NCBI GenBank assembly: GCA_034678415.1 | Contig: JAXDBV010000291.1 | Location: 1-7,074 of the forward strand | DNA from: JAXDBV01 sp034678415 | GTDB lineage: Bacteria > Bacteroidota > Bacteroidia > Bacteroidales > VadinHA17 | Length of the DNA stretch: 7,074 bases | Direction: 5' to 3' | In this document: one piece after another, positions 7,056 through 7,074 of the stretch | How the letters are laid out: each line of letters starts with the position of its first letter | Position numbering within the stretch: the stretch's first letter is position 1 | Notes under the pieces: generated by a model | Databases searched by the model: none | Told to the model about the DNA's origin: nothing | What the model saw: only the letters and a program-made list of their open reading frames with translations | Made by a program: the position numbers and the translations under genes

Positions 7056-7074
7056 TCGGATAAAGTTTAAATAA

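Overview
The window looks like part of a polysaccharide utilisation locus (PUL) from a member of the Bacteroidota. The main evidence is a SusC-like TonB-dependent transporter followed by a SusD-like surface lipoprotein. Lipoprotein signal peptides with acidic residues after the lipobox cysteine and a lack of clear Shine-Dalgarno sites agree with this. All supported genes are on the + strand. Nothing in the sequence identifies the genus.

Layout: (1) 2-2071, the C-terminal two thirds of a SusC-type outer-membrane transporter, cut by the window's left edge. (2) 2089-3627, a complete SusD-type glycan-binding lipoprotein. (3) 3652-3996, a small lipoprotein with one PKD/Ig-like domain. These three are closely spaced and end at a very strong intrinsic terminator (4025-4076). 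(4) 4137-4571, a decayed gene. It keeps what looks like a start codon and signal peptide in one pair of frames and the C-terminal end of a GH116-like (glucosylceramidase/beta-glucosidase type) hydrolase in another. The catalytic middle is missing. (5) 4609-6015, a complete GH109-type NAD-dependent glycosidase (alpha-N-acetylgalactosaminidase family) with a Tat export signal. (6) 6078-7055, a lipoprotein with a GH32/GH43-like five-bladed beta-propeller fold and an apparent Asp / Arg-Asp-Pro / Glu active-site set.

How the parts may work together (inference): the SusC/SusD pair, perhaps helped by the small lipoprotein, captures and imports a glycan across the outer membrane. The GH109 enzyme and the beta-propeller lipoprotein then remove sugars from it. 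GH109 suggests alpha-GalNAc or a related alpha-linked sugar, as in mucin-type or blood-group-like glycans, but GH109-like proteins vary in specificity and the substrate is not proven. A GH116-type enzyme seems once to have been part of the locus and to have been lost. The terminator probably separates high expression of the transporter genes from expression of the enzymes.

I found no RNA gene, CRISPR array, insertion sequence or phage gene. The most unusual parts are the GH116 remnant and the beta-propeller enzyme, which I cannot place in a defined glycosidase family.
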